Below are positions 16,678 to 25,424 of a DNA stretch of 33,764 bases, piece by piece. The number at the start of each line of letters is the position of its first letter. Position 1 is the first letter of the stretch. Both the position numbers and the translations under genes were made by a program. Origin of the DNA: an uncultured Desulfocapsa sp. (GTDB lineage: Bacteria; Desulfobacterota; Desulfobulbia; Desulfobulbales; Desulfocapsaceae); NCBI GenBank assembly GCA_947311475.1, contig CAMZLK010000056.1:1-33764 (forward strand), written 5' to 3'. The notes beneath the pieces were generated by a model. It was not told where the DNA came from. It did no database searches and saw only the letters and a list, made by a program, of their open reading frames with translations.

Positions 16678-17220
16678 TTAAGCTTTTAAAAACAGTGGTA
16701 ATCCGCAGCTCACCAAAATCACTTCATCAGCAGCTTCGGCAATTATTCTATTGGTTTTGCCAACAAGATCACGGTATAATCTGGCATCAGCATTATCGGG
16801 TACTATTCCCATGCCGACTTCATTGCTTACGCAAATAATGATTCCATGGTTTTTTTTTGCCTGTGCCACAAACTCTCCAGCCTCTTTTTGCATAGTGTTT
16901 TCGTTAAACACAACATTCGTTTTCTCAGCACGATACAGTAAATTATTAACCCATAAGGTTAGGCAATCTACCAGGCAGACACTTTCTTGTTTTAAGGATT
17001 TAATAACTCCAACAAGATCAAGCTCCTCCTCTATGGTCTGCCATATATTTTCTTCACGACCTGCCTTGTGACGTTCTATGCGCTCATCCATCTCAGAGTC
17101 AATGGTTGGACAGGTCGCCAGGAAATAATGGTGGCCACTCATCGCTTCAGCACGTGCCTGTGCGTAATCGCTTTTTCCGCTTCTGGTACCGCCTGTTACT
17201 AAAATAAGTTTAGAACTCAT
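16678..17220 (-). CDS. cobU: Adenosylcobinamide kinase / adenosylcobinamide-phosphate guanylyltransferase
   Basis: Phosphorylates adenosylcobinamide and transfers GMP to make adenosylcobinamide-GDP. The P-loop is VTGGTRSGKSDYAQ near the N-terminus, and the guanylylated histidine is in ERIERHKAGREENIW (His51 from the chosen start). CVSNEVGMGIVPDN and the GKTNRIIAEAADEV ending are also family-typical. I prefer ATG 17220, which forms an ATGA overlap with the cobC stop, over an in-frame TTG two codons upstream. The gap to cobT is 28 bases. Confidence 0.95.
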   Translation of the reverse strand: MSSKLILVTGGTRSGKSDYAQARAEAMSGHHYFLATCPTIDSEMDERIERHKAGREENIWQTIEEELDLVGVIKSLKQESVCLVDCLTLWVNNLLYRAEKTNVVFNENTMQKEAGEFVAQAKKNHGIIICVSNEVGMGIVPDNADARLYRDLVGKTNRIIAEAADEVILVSCGLPLFLKA

Positions 17221-17810
17221 CGGCAATCAGCTCCAAGGTTGAAACCCGTAAGAACAGCACCTTCATCAAAAAGATTTAAAGTAGTGTATTTACCCTTTTG
17301 TACATTAAAGAGCAGGTAATTTGAGGGATCAAGATTCAAAAAATAACAGAGAAGTGTTCTTATCACACCACCATGGGCGACAATCATTATATCTGTTTCA
17401 GTTGCTTTTTTTATGCGTGCCCCCACTCTCTGTACTCTTGCAACAAAAGCAGCAATACATTCTCCTTCGGGAAAACAAAAATCATCAGCCAGTGTGCTCC
17501 ATGCATCTACGAGTTCCGGACTTTTTGTAACAATTTCCTGAAACGTTAAAGTCTCCCAGCTTCCAAAATCCACTTCACACAGCTCGTCATCATAACTCAA
17601 TAAATCTTGTGCAAACAAAATCTCACTACTTTGCCTGCAGCGTAACATCGGGCTTGAGATCACCGCATCTATGGGGTAGTGCTTAAAACGGTTTTTAAGG
17701 CTTTTAATTTGAGAAACGCCACTCGGGGAAAGGGGGACATCCTGTGTCCCCACATACCGGCCTGCCAATCCTGTTCTCCCGTGTCTTAAAAGAGTAAGCC
17801 TTTTTGTCAT
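17217..17810 (-). CDS. cobC: Alpha-ribazole phosphatase (histidine phosphatase family)
   Basis: Dephosphorylates alpha-ribazole phosphate or the cobalamin-5'-phosphate end product. The phosphohistidine motif LLRHGRTGLAGRYVG (7-21) carries His10, and the second catalytic histidine lies in IMIVAHGGVIRTLL. The length of 197 residues is normal. Histidine phosphatases are hard to tell apart by sequence, but its position between cbiH and cobU, with ATGA overlaps on both sides, makes the assignment firm. Confidence 0.92.
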   Translation of the reverse strand: MTKRLTLLRHGRTGLAGRYVGTQDVPLSPSGVSQIKSLKNRFKHYPIDAVISSPMLRCRQSSEILFAQDLLSYDDELCEVDFGSWETLTFQEIVTKSPELVDAWSTLADDFCFPEGECIAAFVARVQRVGARIKKATETDIMIVAHGGVIRTLLCYFLNLDPSNYLLFNVQKGKYTTLNLFDEGAVLTGFNLGADCR

Positions 17811-18607
17811 GCAGATTTACTCAACGTATATTTCTCTTTGTAGCCTCTGGGGGTTATCATATAACCATTCCATGTGAAAGTTGTCGAATTCCCTATGATA
17901 ACAGTCGATTGCATATTGATATTTTCTTCAAGCATTTTATCAAGAGTGGTGATTCTAATCACCTCATTTTGTCTGCTTGCTGCCGTCACTATCCCAACTG
18001 GAGTTTTTTTATCACGGTGGCAAAGTAATATCTTTTGCGCTTCAACAATATTTTTAGTCCGTTTTTTTGATTTGGGATTGTAAAGTGCAATCACAAAATC
18101 AGCACTTGCTGCGGCATCAAGACGTTTGGTGATCACCTCCCATGGGGTGAGTAGATCTGAGAGGCTGATTGCTGCAAAATCATGCATCAATGGTGCACCA
18201 AGCCTGGCAGCACAACCATTAACAGCAGCTATTCCCGGTATTACATCAATCTTTACTTTACTGTTACGCTTTGCGGCAATCTCAAGAATAAGACCTGCCA
18301 TAGCATAGATACCAGGATCCCCACCTGAAACAATGGCCACATGTTTTCCGGATTCAGCAAGATCAAATGAATTATTACAACGATCAACTTCCTGCATCAT
18401 TGCAGATGTTATCACTTCTTTTCCAGCAAGTAATTCTGGAATGAGATCCAGATAGGTGGAATAACCTGTAATTACATCGGCATCATTGAGTGCCTTTACC
18501 GATTGCGGTGTCATATTTTCAACACTGCCTATACCTGTACCAACTACAGAGATCAGGCCACAAGACGGATCTGTTTCAAGGCGACTGCTACTGTTACATC
18601 CTTCCAT
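17807..18607 (-). CDS. cbiH: Cobalt-precorrin-3 C17-methyltransferase
   Basis: SAM-dependent ring-contracting methyltransferase of the corrin pathway. The 266 residues start with the tetrapyrrole methylase opening GLISVVGTGIGSVENMTPQS after a 16-residue lead, then GYSTYLDLIP, the SAM-binding IVSGGDPGIYAMAG (92-105) and VIPGIAAVNGCAARLGAPL. ALYNPKSKKR is typical of the CbiH/CobJ branch. Its start lies 55 bases inside the end of cbiG in another frame; AAGGAAAAG precedes the ATG, supporting it. The presence of cbiG and absence of cobG point to the anaerobic route. Confidence 0.95.
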   Translation of the reverse strand: MEGCNSSSRLETDPSCGLISVVGTGIGSVENMTPQSVKALNDADVITGYSTYLDLIPELLAGKEVITSAMMQEVDRCNNSFDLAESGKHVAIVSGGDPGIYAMAGLILEIAAKRNSKVKIDVIPGIAAVNGCAARLGAPLMHDFAAISLSDLLTPWEVITKRLDAAASADFVIALYNPKSKKRTKNIVEAQKILLCHRDKKTPVGIVTAASRQNEVIRITTLDKMLEENINMQSTVIIGNSTTFTWNGYMITPRGYKEKYTLSKSA

Positions 18608-19548
18608 TTTCTTTTCCTTACGATAAGTGTACCAGACCCAAATGTCGTCTGTGCCGCTAAAAGTGCTGCTGGCTCTGCAACTCCCTTTGCACCCGTTGCT
18701 GCAAAAACCACTGCCGATGAAGACACATCATCCACAGTATTCAATTGTTCTTTGGTATAAAATTTAATTTTCAGCTCTTTGTTTGCTGCAAATTCAAGCA
18801 TCCCCTGTTCATCTTCTTTCAAGTCAATTGATGCAAAAGAGCATATGGACTTTAGCTGAAGTGCTTTATCGCTGAAAAGTTCACTGAGTGCCCTTTCAAA
18901 ATCTTCTTTTTTTGTCCCTCTATTGCATCCAAGACCAACGGTCAGGGAACATGGACGAAGAACTAGAGAATCACTTCCCGAAAAAACATAATCCGATACT
19001 ATAATATCAGCAACTTCATGATTTTTAACAACAGTAAAATCTTCAGGTACAGTATCAATGCCAAATTCAGTGAAAATTTGAATTTTACCTGTATTTACAA
19101 GTTTTGCAGACTTTTCAGTTAGTTTTTTCTTGTTATCAACAACTAGAGAGTTCTTTTTTGCCCAAAGATCAAGAGCCGTATGGCCATTAACATCGGAAGC
19201 GGTGGTGATAACGGCCTGTGCACCAATTCTATCTGCCAGGGTCTGGCTAAGAGTGTTTCCTCCTCCTAAATGGCCAGAGAGAAGGCTGATCACAAACTGC
19301 CCTTTTTCGTCAAGCACAAGGACACATGGATCTTTCGTTTTATCGAAACAGAGTTTTCCGATTGCTCTAACAACTATTCCTGTGGCCATAATGCAAATAA
19401 TTGCGTCGAACCTCTGCCCCCAAAGGTCCTCGATCTTTTCAAAGACTGGGATTTTTCTGCTATCTATACAACAATCCGGCAACTGAGTTTTTACCTGCTC
19501 AGCTAATTTTTTTCCACCAGCGGTTAATGCAATGACAACAGTTTTCAT
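18553..19548 (-). CDS. cbiG: Cobalt-precorrin-5A hydrolase
   Basis: Opens the delta-lactone of cobalt-precorrin-5A and releases the two-carbon fragment, a step specific to the anaerobic pathway. In 331 residues: the N-terminal domain with IMATGIVVRAIG (53-64), the central SLLSGHLGGGNTLSQ (88-102) and TTASDVNGHTALD, and the C-terminal CobE-like domain starting LTVGLGCNRGTKKEDFERAL and ending with the GVAEPAAL pattern. It is the first gene of the operon. No clear ribosome binding site precedes ATG 19548, and its 3' end overlaps cbiH by 55 bases. Confidence 0.95.
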   Translation of the reverse strand: MKTVVIALTAGGKKLAEQVKTQLPDCCIDSRKIPVFEKIEDLWGQRFDAIICIMATGIVVRAIGKLCFDKTKDPCVLVLDEKGQFVISLLSGHLGGGNTLSQTLADRIGAQAVITTASDVNGHTALDLWAKKNSLVVDNKKKLTEKSAKLVNTGKIQIFTEFGIDTVPEDFTVVKNHEVADIIVSDYVFSGSDSLVLRPCSLTVGLGCNRGTKKEDFERALSELFSDKALQLKSICSFASIDLKEDEQGMLEFAANKELKIKFYTKEQLNTVDDVSSSAVVFAATGAKGVAEPAALLAAQTTFGSGTLIVRKRKWKDVTVAVALKQIRLVA

Positions 19549-19666
19549 AATGAATCAATTGGCCTTGGAACAGTTTTATTGACCAGCGGTACAAAGGAAG
19601 CTGAAAATAGCATATGAAATGAATGAATGCAAGTTAGGATTGTTCTGATGATTACCTGGCAAGCTA

Positions 19667-19694
19667 GCAATAAAAGATTTTACATTCCAGTCAA
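19667..19694 (-). promoter_or_regulatory. Possible promoter of the cobalamin operon
   Basis: On the minus strand TTGACT is followed after 16 bases by TATTGC, about 120 bases before the cbiG ATG. The -10 is weak. I saw no cobalamin riboswitch core (GGTGnnAnTCC or CCCGCnACTGT) anywhere in the 241-bp gap 19549-19789. Confidence 0.25.
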
Positions 19695-19789
19695 TTACAG
19701 CTAAGGTTATTGGATTATCCTAACCCGCTTCATTCCTCTACCACAAAGAATCACTTGGTTTTTTTTCAAACACCTTTAAGGTTCACAAT

Positions 19790-20857
19790 ATGACAGTTAA
19801 AATTCTTATTGTTGATGATGAGCCCATCAACATCAAATTAATTGAAGAAATTCTGGAATATGAGACAGATTTTCAATATAAAACATCTGTGAATGGCGAG
19901 GAAGCACTTGCAATACTGGACGATTACAAACCGGATATAATTATTCTGGACATTATGATGCCTGGTATGAACGGATACGAAGTCTGTAAAAAAATTAAAA
20001 GCAATAATGATCATAAATTTACCAAAGTTCTTATGGTTAGCGGCAAAGCAATGATAGAAGAACGCCTGGAAGGATATGAGGCTGGTGCTGACGACTATAT
20101 CACAAAACCTTTTGTTGATGATGAACTTCTTGCCAAACTGAAAGTTTTCTCAAAATTGAAAAAAACCGAAGAAATAGATGAACTCAAAACAACAATCCTG
20201 CAACTTTTTTCCCATGAGACAAAGACTCCACTGAACGGCATATTGCTTGGCAGCCAACTCATCCTGGAAACCCAATCAATATCAGAAAAAGTGGTGGAAT
20301 ATGCGAAACTTATCAAACTTTCAGGGGAACGCATCCATGACCTGGTTCGTAAAATCCTTCTTCTCTCAAATCTTCGTAACAACAATCAACTAACCTCCGT
20401 TGAGCAATCTGTCATCGACTATCTTGAAGGAGTTGTTAGTAAAAAAGGGCGACACATTGAAAAGAATTGCATTCTAAGCATAAATTGTCCCGTTGATTTC
20501 AGTCTCGAACTTGACTGGAAACTCTTCAATGAAGCATTTATTGCTGTTGTTGAAAATGCGATAAAATACTCTCCACATGATGGTAAGATTGAGCTTTCTG
20601 CATCTTATGACAATAAAGCAGTAACACTGAAAGTCACTGATCAGGGCCCAGGGGTAAAGCCTGCACTCAGAGAAAAAATATTTGATGAATTTTATTCACA
20701 AAATATCGAGAACCACACAAAAGGTACTGCCTTGAGTCTTGCCATTGCCAAGGAAATCATGTCCCTCCACCAGGGAACTTTACACGTTGAGAATATGGCC
20801 GGCGGAGGGGCAAGTTTTATTTTAACCCTTCCTGTGGCATTGGCAAATAAAGAGTAA
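19790..20857 (+). CDS. Receiver domain-histidine kinase protein
   Basis: A 355-residue soluble signalling protein with an N-terminal receiver domain and a C-terminal kinase. Receiver residues are present: Asp9/Asp10 pair, phospho-acceptor Asp54 in IIILDIMMPGMNGYE, Ser84, and Lys106 in TKPF. The kinase has the H-box FSHETKTPLNGI with His142, an N-box VVENAIKYSPHDG and a G1 box VTDQGPGV. The G2 box reads KGTALSLAIAKEI instead of the usual GGTGLGLAI, losing two lid glycines, so ATP handling may be altered. It has no membrane segment or input domain other than the receiver. It probably acts downstream of another kinase, perhaps the one encoded next; that link is inference. Confidence 0.9.
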   Translation: MTVKILIVDDEPINIKLIEEILEYETDFQYKTSVNGEEALAILDDYKPDIIILDIMMPGMNGYEVCKKIKSNNDHKFTKVLMVSGKAMIEERLEGYEAGADDYITKPFVDDELLAKLKVFSKLKKTEEIDELKTTILQLFSHETKTPLNGILLGSQLILETQSISEKVVEYAKLIKLSGERIHDLVRKILLLSNLRNNNQLTSVEQSVIDYLEGVVSKKGRHIEKNCILSINCPVDFSLELDWKLFNEAFIAVVENAIKYSPHDGKIELSASYDNKAVTLKVTDQGPGVKPALREKIFDEFYSQNIENHTKGTALSLAIAKEIMSLHQGTLHVENMAGGGASFILTLPVALANKE

Positions 20858-20924
20858 TCCTGTGTTTTAAAAGTGTACCACTATTACGAGACGTATTTGC
20901 TCACCATATTAATCTTCAAATTTT

Positions 20925-21087
20925 GATGGCGTCGTAAGAATTCTTTATCTGCTTCGTTGCTACATGTTCTATTTAACATCAACGTACCTTAGTACCCAGA
21001 AATTAGACAAAAAATGTGTACCTCGCATATGAAGTTTTTCGAAGTCTGTGCCAGCCATCGGGATTTTAACCTTTTTACGAGTTTATC
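20925..21087 (+). repeat. Family B palindromic repeat, copy B2
   Basis: Starts GATGGCGTCGTAAGAATTC and ends CTTTTTACGAGTTTATC, so the terminal inverted repeat (GAYRRnnTCGTAAnAA) can be recognised. It has the internal palindrome around TACCTTAGTACC and the ACCTCGCATATGAAG signature. It is flanked by AAATTTT on the left and AAGTTTT on the right, a possible decayed target duplication. It ends 18 bases before the start of the membrane kinase gene. Confidence 0.8.
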
Positions 21088-21105
21088 AAGTTTTGAGTAA
21101 TTTCT

Positions 21106-22944
21106 ATGTTTTTTGAATATGAGCTTAAACGCCACAATAAAAAGATTACAAGTAAGCTTACAGCTGAAGAAACCTCAGGAATAATTGATCAAGCAATAGT
21201 TGATCTTAAAAATCGTAATATTCCCGGTTCAGTTATTGCTCCTCTTTCTTATCTTGTGGGCGGTCTTGCCACTGACTATGCCTCTGAACATGCATTTCTC
21301 TTTATATTTCTTGGAAGTATCCTTTTAATTGCAACTGTACTCAGAATACTTTCACTCTTTGCTCTATCAAAAAAAAGACTCGTCAAAAAAATAATATGGA
21401 TTCCAATTTTCTTTTGGACAAATATTTTTGTTGCTCTGGTCTGGGGTACTTTTGCAGCAACCGCAATTCTCCAATATCATGATACATCAACCATAACCCT
21501 TATCATTATTCTGTTGGCTGGTATTGGTGGAGGGTCCATGGCAAGCTACTGTATTTGGAGACTACTATCCTTTGCTTACCTTTTTACCATTTTAGGAATA
21601 CCCATGATTGCAGAACTTTATACAGGAACCTTACATTCTGTAACCATTGGTATTGCTCTCTGTTTTTTTCTTTTCTTTAATATTATACAGGCAAAAGTAT
21701 GGAACAGGCACTACTGGATATCGTTAATCAATGTTTTTGTAATTGAGAAAAACACCTTGGAGCTTGAGACCCTAAATACGCAACTAACCACTGAAATTTC
21801 TGACCACAAACGTACTGCACGCGGTATAGCAATCAGTCGAAAAAAACTCCAGGATATTTATAATTCAGCACATGATGGCATTTATATTTTTGATCTTGAT
21901 GGACATGTTCTTGATAGTAATGACACCATGTTGAGAATGTTCAATGTCACAAGGAAAAATGCTATCAATTTTACAGTCCAACAAAGCTTTCAATCAAAAC
22001 AAAACCGCAATGTAAATATAAAAAGAATCTGGGAGGAAGCTGTTTCAGGGAAGGCTCAAGAGTTTACCTGGCTCAAACGGAATTTGGAAATGGATAGCAT
22101 TTCTACCCTCCAGATAAATCTTAGGAAAACGTTTTGGGGTAATGAATCTGTTATCATTGCAACAGTTCGCGACATATCACAACAGGTTGCCGCAATGGAG
22201 GCCATAATTACTGCAAATCATTCGAAAACAGAATTCCTTGCAAATATGTCCCATGAACTACGCACTCCGATGCACGGAATACTTGGATATACAAGGCTTG
22301 GTATTAAACGTTCCAAAACAATACCACGTGAAAAATTAGAAGAATATTTCGAACTTATAAGTGAGTCTGCAAACAGGCTTATGGGGTTACTGGACAATGT
22401 GTTGGATTTTTCAAAACTGGAAATTGGAAAAATGCGTTATGACCTGAAGAAAAACGACCTGTCACGCATGATCCATGAAGTAACAACCGAACTGGCACCC
22501 ATCGCTTCTGAAAAAAATCTGCATTTTAAGGTAGAATGTCCCCGTGCCGTGTCCATTGTGTACTGTGATATAGAAAAAATTATGCAGGTGTTACGTAATC
22601 TGCTATTTAACGCTATTAAGTTCAGTTACGAAGGTAACCAAATAAGCATAACCTGTGAAGAGGGGAAGGTGAATCCAGAGACTTCTGGTACTTTGGTAAG
22701 CATCTGCAATAAAGGTGTTTCTATTCCAAAAGATGAACTAACCACAATTTTTGAAAAATTTATCCAATCCTCAGTTACAAATACCGGAGCGGGTGGGACG
22801 GGCTTAGGGCTTGCCATTTCAAAACGTTTTATAAGCGACCATAACGGCAGTATCTGGGCTGAAAATGCCCCCTCTGGCTTAACTATATTTCATTTTACTC
22901 TTCCTGATAATGCAATTAAAAACCAAAAAAATTGGAATGGATAA
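21106..22944 (+). CDS. Membrane PAS-domain sensor histidine kinase
   Basis: A 612-residue sensor kinase. The N-terminal region has about six membrane segments (roughly 43-58, 63-88, 96-123, 128-150, 155-171, 178-195). A helical linker (215-245) leads to a PAS domain (about 246-360, HDGIYIFDLDGHVLDSNDTM), then the phospho-acceptor H-box LANMSHELRTPMHGILG with His383, the N-box RNLLFNAIKFS, a G1 region where CNKGVSIPKDEL replaces the usual DxGxG, and an intact G2 box GGTGLGLAISKRF. No receiver domain is attached, and the nearest candidate partner is the upstream receiver-kinase. The ligand is unknown. Confidence 0.92.
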   Translation: MFFEYELKRHNKKITSKLTAEETSGIIDQAIVDLKNRNIPGSVIAPLSYLVGGLATDYASEHAFLFIFLGSILLIATVLRILSLFALSKKRLVKKIIWIPIFFWTNIFVALVWGTFAATAILQYHDTSTITLIIILLAGIGGGSMASYCIWRLLSFAYLFTILGIPMIAELYTGTLHSVTIGIALCFFLFFNIIQAKVWNRHYWISLINVFVIEKNTLELETLNTQLTTEISDHKRTARGIAISRKKLQDIYNSAHDGIYIFDLDGHVLDSNDTMLRMFNVTRKNAINFTVQQSFQSKQNRNVNIKRIWEEAVSGKAQEFTWLKRNLEMDSISTLQINLRKTFWGNESVIIATVRDISQQVAAMEAIITANHSKTEFLANMSHELRTPMHGILGYTRLGIKRSKTIPREKLEEYFELISESANRLMGLLDNVLDFSKLEIGKMRYDLKKNDLSRMIHEVTTELAPIASEKNLHFKVECPRAVSIVYCDIEKIMQVLRNLLFNAIKFSYEGNQISITCEEGKVNPETSGTLVSICNKGVSIPKDELTTIFEKFIQSSVTNTGAGGTGLGLAISKRFISDHNGSIWAENAPSGLTIFHFTLPDNAIKNQKNWNG

Positions 22945-23037
22945 AACAGGAGAACGAATTTAAATACAGAACTAAGGGATTAAGCTTGATGGACTTCTAC
23001 AGGGGAGGAGCCATGGAACAAAGGCACTGAAGGAGAA

Positions 23038-23073
23038 TACACTGGAGCAGAGTTATTTCTCCACCCCAGTGTA
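23038..23073 (-). terminator. Stem-loop downstream of the TSUP transporter gene
   Basis: TACACTGG (23038-23045) pairs perfectly with CCAGTGTA (23066-23073), with a further GAG/CTC inside, about 60 bases after the minus-strand stop at 23132. No T tract follows on either strand, so it is not a classic intrinsic terminator. It may protect the 3' end. Confidence 0.3.
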
Positions 23074-23131
23074 CAAGATTGCCTGCTTTCCCAAAAGGAT
23101 ATCATTTGCGGAAAGATCCGGGCATGTTCTT

Positions 23132-24823
23132 TTAACGCATGAACCAGATGAGTCCTGTATATTTCAGACAGGTCAGTATCAAAGCGCCTGCAAGCAGTCG
23201 TTTGAGCAAAATCTCAGGCATTTTTTTCTGGAGTTTCGGTCCAACCACACCGCCACACATGGCACCGGCTGCAATAAGAGCCGCCATGATCCAATCCGGT
23301 TGATAGCCCATCATCACGTATTTTGCAATACCACCAATGGAAGTGGAGAATGCGCCGGCAAGGGCGATAGGAACTGCAAGATACATCGGATACCCAACAA
23401 GGGTCGTCATGAAAGGCATGAACATAAAACCGCCACCCACACCAAAGGATGATGCCACAATTCCCATCACAACACCACCAAGGAGCATCAGGAGAGGTTT
23501 GGCAACAAATGTTTCACCCCAGAAGCGCATTTCGAATTTGATCGGATTAAATTTATCAAATTCAATGGAACCAAGCTCCAGTGCTTTTCCGGATTCTTTT
23601 GCTTCTTTTACTGCGGCATTGAATTTATCAACAATGGCTTTCATGGCTTTCTTTTTCTCAATGGAACTTGCCAAAGATTCAATATAAAGCTTAATACCGA
23701 TAACAAGACAAATAATACCGAGATAAAATTTAAACGCTGCGAGATTTAAATATTTTGCAGAAAGTGGGGGTCCAATAAAAAAGGCACCGATTACGATTCC
23801 AATGGCAAAAGGTATGGCCACAGGATATGCAAAACGTTTTTCCTTGAGATAACTAAGCAACCCACTGATAGGCGAGCAAAGTGTAAGAAAAAGGTTTGTG
23901 GGTTTAATGGTATTACCGGCATTGATACCTATGGGGCCATTGGTTCCAATTGCGGTGATTTGAAATGCTGCTGTAAAAAGTCCCCCGGCAGCTCCCATGA
24001 TAACGAAGAGGATTCCGATGATGAAAGCACCACCGAAAACGATCATCGGATTCATGTATACATTACCGGTTTTAAAGAAGAAACCTGATTTTTCAATACT
24101 GAACGTATCAAGTTTTTTACCGTTCACATAAACGGCCATGACGGTATCAGGATAAAGATTTTTATACGGAGCCATGGTTACAGAATATTTCCCTGTGTTC
24201 TTGTCAAGGGAAACGGATACTCCCTCGTTCCATTGCTCTGGTTGTGCACTATGATCACTCATGATCATACGGGCATTACCACCAGTGCTAGGTTTTTCTT
24301 TAACAATGGTATTCATGCCGAATTTTTTTTCGTGAGCGTACGTCAGCATTTTCCACTGATTTCCACTATTGATTGGACCGAGCATTCCTTTTACGGCATC
24401 ATCAATATCATCCCATTTTTTAATTTTATTTACTTTTACATTGTACTTAAAGGGAGGAAAGGAAAAGATGCCTTCAGTCTGTCCTTTGGGAGAGACCTTT
24501 GCAGTAGCAAGGGCATTCGGAGCGCTGGTTACAACATAATACGATGGTGGAATGGCTGTATCACCAAAAGCGTTTTTACCCTTTTTCCCTTCCTGCAACC
24601 GTTTTTTCTCTTTGGGGCCTGGAGCATCTTTTGCTGAAAAAAGTTTGTCGGTACAGACAACCACAAAAAGCTCCTGACCGGGATCAATACTTCCTTCAAT
24701 ACCGATTGAAGTTCCCGCCGTAATCTTGCTTGCGCTCAACGTCCCTTCAACAGCCAGGGCACTTGTACCTGCAAACACCATGCATGCAAGCACTGCTGCC
24801 ATTAACATTGAAAATCTTTTCAT
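23132..24823 (-). CDS. TSUP (TauE/SafE) family transporter with large periplasmic domain
   Basis: A 563-residue membrane protein of the TSUP family, members of which move sulfite, sulfoacetate, sulfate or other oxyanions. It has a signal peptide (1-24, cleaved after ALA), an extracytoplasmic domain of about 230 residues (25-255), then membrane segments from residue 258 on with the two family half-repeats: GAAGGLFTAAFQITAIG and SSFGVGGGFMFMPFMT. A charged helical stretch sits between the halves (about 385-440, EKKKAMKAIVDKFN). This architecture is common in sulfate reducers, where sulfate/sulfite transport is suspected. It has an excellent AGGAGGAAGG ribosome binding site, suggesting high expression. 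The substrate is inferred only. Confidence 0.87.
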   Translation of the reverse strand: MKRFSMLMAAVLACMVFAGTSALAVEGTLSASKITAGTSIGIEGSIDPGQELFVVVCTDKLFSAKDAPGPKEKKRLQEGKKGKNAFGDTAIPPSYYVVTSAPNALATAKVSPKGQTEGIFSFPPFKYNVKVNKIKKWDDIDDAVKGMLGPINSGNQWKMLTYAHEKKFGMNTIVKEKPSTGGNARMIMSDHSAQPEQWNEGVSVSLDKNTGKYSVTMAPYKNLYPDTVMAVYVNGKKLDTFSIEKSGFFFKTGNVYMNPMIVFGGAFIIGILFVIMGAAGGLFTAAFQITAIGTNGPIGINAGNTIKPTNLFLTLCSPISGLLSYLKEKRFAYPVAIPFAIGIVIGAFFIGPPLSAKYLNLAAFKFYLGIICLVIGIKLYIESLASSIEKKKAMKAIVDKFNAAVKEAKESGKALELGSIEFDKFNPIKFEMRFWGETFVAKPLLMLLGGVVMGIVASSFGVGGGFMFMPFMTTLVGYPMYLAVPIALAGAFSTSIGGIAKYVMMGYQPDWIMAALIAAGAMCGGVVGPKLQKKMPEILLKRLLAGALILTCLKYTGLIWFMR

Positions 24824-25337
24824 ACCTTCCTCCTGTAAAATTTGGACCGACTATCCGGCCATATATAAAATGGTACTATTTTGATATCAGATCCTGTACT
24901 GCGAGAATATGTTATAGACATATGATTATTAAAAAGATATGATCAATTAACATAATTTCATCAGGAATCAAGTGAAAAATACATGAAAAACCCTGATATA
25001 CTAACGTCTCAAGCGGATAGTATAGTGTGAGGGAGGATGAATTATTTCGTAGAAAAAACGAGTTAAAGGGAAAAATTTCAGGAATTGCTATTCAACGCTG
25101 CCTTGAAAATAGATTTTAAAATAGTACTGTTTTTTTCGGGAAAAACCTTGCATCCTCTTTCATTGTAAAAATCATATTTATTGTGATTGAGATGACAGGA
25201 TTGTTGCTGCAGGAAAAATTGCCAATGTATACTATTGCAGACAGCATTTTTTGACAATCTTGAAAAGTTTGGGAAGGTAGCGGGGAACGAGACTCCAAAA
25301 GGACAACCACAGACAACCTTCAGGGAATGGAGGAACA

Positions 25338-25400
25338 ATGAAACCAAAAGCTAATTCCCCATGGGTAAAACGGCTAACCTACGTAAACCCTATAATCTGA
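25338..25400 (+). CDS. Candidate 20-residue micropeptide
   Basis: ATG at 25338 is preceded by GGAGGAACA, the best ribosome binding site in this gap, and opens a 20-codon frame (MKPKANSPWVKR... to a TGA). The peptide is basic with a hydrophobic end (TYVNPII). It has no recognisable relative. It could be a leader peptide, a RiPP-type precursor without visible partner genes, the remains of a longer gene, or chance. Nothing downstream on the same strand would be regulated by it before the convergent Sel1 gene. Confidence 0.25.
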   Translation: MKPKANSPWVKRLTYVNPII

Positions 25401-25424
25401 ACCAGTTACCAATGTCCTGAGATT

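Noticed and set aside
17221..17226. TTG 17226 as start of cobU
   Set aside because: ATG 17220 is two codons further on, forms an ATGA overlap with cobC and matches the junction style of the operon.
22990..23035. Short frame after GGGGAGGAGCC near 23011
   Set aside because: It ends after five codons, and no downstream plus-strand gene exists for it to lead.
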